Shown: one piece after another, positions 61,931 to 64,000 of the stretch | How the letters are laid out: each line of letters opens with the position of its first letter | How positions within the stretch are numbered: the first letter of the stretch is position 1 | Assembly: GCF_950100655.1 (NCBI RefSeq) | Contig: NZ_CATNLY010000012.1 | Coordinates: forward strand, 1 to 64,000 | DNA: 64,000 nt | Direction of reading: 5' to 3' | DNA from: Pleomorphomonas sp. T1.2MG-36 | GTDB lineage: Bacteria; Pseudomonadota; Alphaproteobacteria; Rhizobiales; Pleomorphomonadaceae | Notes under the pieces: model-generated | The model's input: only the letters and a program-made list of their open reading frames with translations | Databases searched by the model: none | What the model was told of the DNA's origin: nothing | Translations under genes and position numbers: made by a program

Positions 61931-63766
61931 TTACCGCTGACCGCTCGTCGTCGCGAGCAGCGGCGTGATACGCCGTACGGTAACGCGACGGTTGGCGCGC
62001 TCCGCAGCCTCTGTCTGCACCTTCAGATAGCTTTCGCCGTAGCCTTGCGTGACGAGGTTCTCCGGCGGGATGCCGTAGTGGTCGGTCAGCACGTTGGCCA
62101 CGGCCTCGGCACGCCGATCGGACAGCGACAGATTGTCGACCACCGAGCCGACCGCGTCGGTATAGCCCTCGACGAGGAACACCTCGTTGGGGTTGCGGCG
62201 CAGCGCCGCATCGATACCGCGGGCAACCGCTTCGATGCTCGGGACCTGATTGCCCTCGACCGCCCAGGCGCCGCTGGAGAAGGTGATGGAGTCGAGATCG
62301 ACCGACCTGACCCTGTCTCGCAGGTCGGGGCTGTAGATCACCTGGTCAAGCGTATACCGCGGCTGCACTTCGACAAGTGGCGGGGCGGTCAAGGCCTCTT
62401 CCACATAGCGCGGCGGCGCCGAACGCATCTCCACGCGGTAGCGTTCGCGCGGCAGATCGTACATGGGCGGCGGCGGCAGACGAACCACCGGCTGCCAGTC
62501 GGGCTCATCGACGGGCCCGGGGCCGAATCCTCGATTGTCGAACAGAACGTAGGCGCGGCCATCGCTGTCCAGGCGTTCGCGCTGGATCATCATGCCGTTG
62601 GCATCGTAGATGGTCCGGACTTCACCGCCGCGCCGCGTGGTCACGATGACCTCCCGGCCGCCGTCGCGGGTCCGCCGCTCGCGATAATCGCGGTCGTCTC
62701 GGTCGAAACGGCCCCGGTCGTCATGGCGGATCACCGCCTGCTCGCCACTCTGTACGATGACGCGACCACCCGGCTCCACAGTCACGCGGACGCCGTCTTC
62801 GTTGCTGATCACCCGGCGTTCGCGCTGGATGTCGCGAATATTGCCGGCCTTCTGACCGACACTCTGGTCGATGGCCTCGGTGGCGGCGGCACCAGGATTG
62901 CCAAGCTTCTCGATAAGAGCCGGAGGGGGAGCCTGTTTTTCAGCGCTCTCGGGAGGTGCCGGCGGCTGATCGCCGGGAGCGGCAGGCGGCGGCGGTGTTC
63001 CAGCAGCGCCGGCATCCGGCACCGGTGGCTTCGGGGGCTCGGGAGTTGCTTCGGGCTGCGGCGGAGTTGGCGGCGTAGGCTGCGCTCCAGGCTCGGGCGT
63101 GGGGGCAGCCTTCGGCTGCGGAACGGCCGGTTCGGGTTGAGGCGGGGGTGACTCGGGCTGCGCTTCCGGCGCAGGCTCGGGCCGGACCTCAGGCTTGCGC
63201 GCGGGCGCAGCGGGGCCGGAATCGGGCCCGGCAGCCGGACGCTCGGCATCCGGCTTACGGCGATCAGGCCGAGCCTTCTGACTTGGAGCCGCCTCGGGCG
63301 CGGCTTCCGGCGCAGGCTTGGCGGGCTCCGCTTCCGGTCGCGGCGCGGGGGCCTCGGGCTGGACCTCAGGCTTGGGAGCAGGCTCCTGGGGCTGGGCCTC
63401 GGGCTCGGGCTGAGGAGCCGGTGGCTCTGCCTGCGGCTTGGGCTGTTCAGGCTGAGCTTCCGGAGCGGGCGCCTCGGGACGAGCCTCAGGCTCCAGCTGT
63501 GGAGCGGGGGGAGGAGTTGCTTCCGGCTGGGGACGTTCGGGCTCGGCCTGGGGCTGAGGTTGAGCCTCCGGCTGGGGCTGAGCCTCGGGCTGCTTGGGGG
63601 CAACTTGCTCGGGCGGCACGCAGTTGGGATCACCCGGCTGGCACGCCGGTTGTTCGGCCTGCGCCAAGAAGAGCTTCCCCTCTTCGGCACGAGCGGCTGA
63701 CTGCACCGCGATCTGGGACAACGGCACGATCGCACAGGCCAGCAACAGCTTTTTCAGTTGGTTCAT
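61931..63766 (-). CDS. OmpA-domain protein with long Pro/Glu/Ala/Gln-rich region
   Basis: The 611-residue exported envelope protein has a signal peptide ending AARAEE. A region of about 260 residues (about 38-300) follows, made of imperfect repeats such as PEAQPQPEAQPQPQAEPE with very few hydrophobic residues; it is likely extended across the periplasm. A middle charged domain (HDDRGRFDRDDRDYRERRTR, RREVIVTTRRGGEVRTIYDA-like) precedes the C-terminal OmpA peptidoglycan-binding domain (VFLVEGYTDAVGSVVDNLSL, SDRRAEAVANVL, RANRRVTV). It presumably links outer membrane or surface to peptidoglycan. A CxPGDPNC motif near residue 42 may form a disulfide. Confidence 0.88.
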   Translation of the reverse strand: MNQLKKLLLACAIVPLSQIAVQSAARAEEGKLFLAQAEQPACQPGDPNCVPPEQVAPKQPEAQPQPEAQPQPQAEPERPQPEATPPPAPQLEPEARPEAPAPEAQPEQPKPQAEPPAPQPEPEAQPQEPAPKPEVQPEAPAPRPEAEPAKPAPEAAPEAAPSQKARPDRRKPDAERPAAGPDSGPAAPARKPEVRPEPAPEAQPESPPPQPEPAVPQPKAAPTPEPGAQPTPPTPPQPEATPEPPKPPVPDAGAAGTPPPPAAPGDQPPAPPESAEKQAPPPALIEKLGNPGAAATEAIDQSVGQKAGNIRDIQRERRVISNEDGVRVTVEPGGRVIVQSGEQAVIRHDDRGRFDRDDRDYRERRTRDGGREVIVTTRRGGEVRTIYDANGMMIQRERLDSDGRAYVLFDNRGFGPGPVDEPDWQPVVRLPPPPMYDLPRERYRVEMRSAPPRYVEEALTAPPLVEVQPRYTLDQVIYSPDLRDRVRSVDLDSITFSSGAWAVEGNQVPSIEAVARGIDAALRRNPNEVFLVEGYTDAVGSVVDNLSLSDRRAEAVANVLTDHYGIPPENLVTQGYGESYLKVQTEAAERANRRVTVRRITPLLATTSGQR

Positions 63767-64000
63767 GTAGTCCTCCAGCCTTCCTTATGCCGTCCAAAAA
63801 GGGCAGTCTGATCCGAGGTGCGACCCCAAGGCAGCGCTTCGGACAACATCCGCCGTAGAAACCGGTGGGGCAGCCTTCGGTTCCGAAGCTTGCCTCGCCA
63901 ATGAGGCGTCAATCGGAAGGATGGAGGCGAAAGCGTGTCAATTCAAAGATTTGACATGAACGCTGGATGAACGGCGTCACTCCGCCGAAGGGGTGCGGAA
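63767..64000. other. Region upstream of OmpA-like gene to window end
   Basis: No gene is supported here. It should hold the promoter for the OmpA-like gene on the minus strand; AGGAGG-like complement is not obvious, although GAGGACTACATG gives GGAGGAC just before the start. Confidence 0.35.

Overview
The window is GC-rich DNA from an alphaproteobacterium, most likely a Hyphomicrobiales (Rhizobiales) relative. This rests on the housekeeping order prfB - mrcA - amidase - rne, a phosphatidylcholine synthase, a Calvin-type class II aldolase, and a mobile element whose gene set matches rhizobial integrative elements. I cannot name the genus. No rRNA, tRNA or CRISPR array was seen.

Layout. (1) 1-6600 is a repeat-rich segment between two same-orientation IS630-family copies, the first cut by the window edge. 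It carries a LysE exporter, a small conserved-looking protein, a membrane GGDEF-EAL enzyme and a BamE-like lipoprotein, plus clusters of MITE-like palindromic repeats. (2) 6614-13348 is an accessory block with three LysR regulators, two MFS exporters and an EthD-type protein, arranged as regulator/exporter modules. (3) 13379-33659 is the backbone of an integrative, mobilizable or conjugative element sitting against the 3' end of guaA. It holds a MobP-type relaxase, lytic transglycosylase, TraF peptidase, ParA, RepA, an excisionase-like HTH protein, an FseA-type excision activator split over two frames, DUF932, ParB, two DUF736 proteins, DUF2958, AlpA and a tyrosine integrase. (4) 33975-64000 is ordinary chromosome: guaA, a Tat-secreted parallel beta-helix protein, a MerR regulator, pfkB and fba, bcp, envelope genes (M23, PBP1A, amidase, M48, DsbA, OmpA), prfB, rne, aroQ-accB-accC, pncB, terC and pcs.

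The element's control circuit is the most informative part. FseA appears to be made by +1 ribosomal frameshifting at a UUU-CCC site, as described for ICEMlSymR7A of Mesorhizobium. It would activate the downstream HTH (RdfS-like) gene, which heads a tightly overlapping transfer operon (HTH, RepA, ParA, RHH, DUF2840, TraF). The T4SS genes that often follow the relaxase are absent from this window.

Two element genes, DUF932 and parB, share a structured GC-rich leader: a long three-stem hairpin plus a second palindromic hairpin directly before the start codon. One base pair differs between the copies in a compensatory way, so this is a strong candidate for an undescribed cis-acting RNA. Two AT-richer cargo loci look like defence genes: a SIR2-TPR protein beside the integrase, and a PD-(D/E)xK/SEC-C protein split by a one-base shift at a G run.
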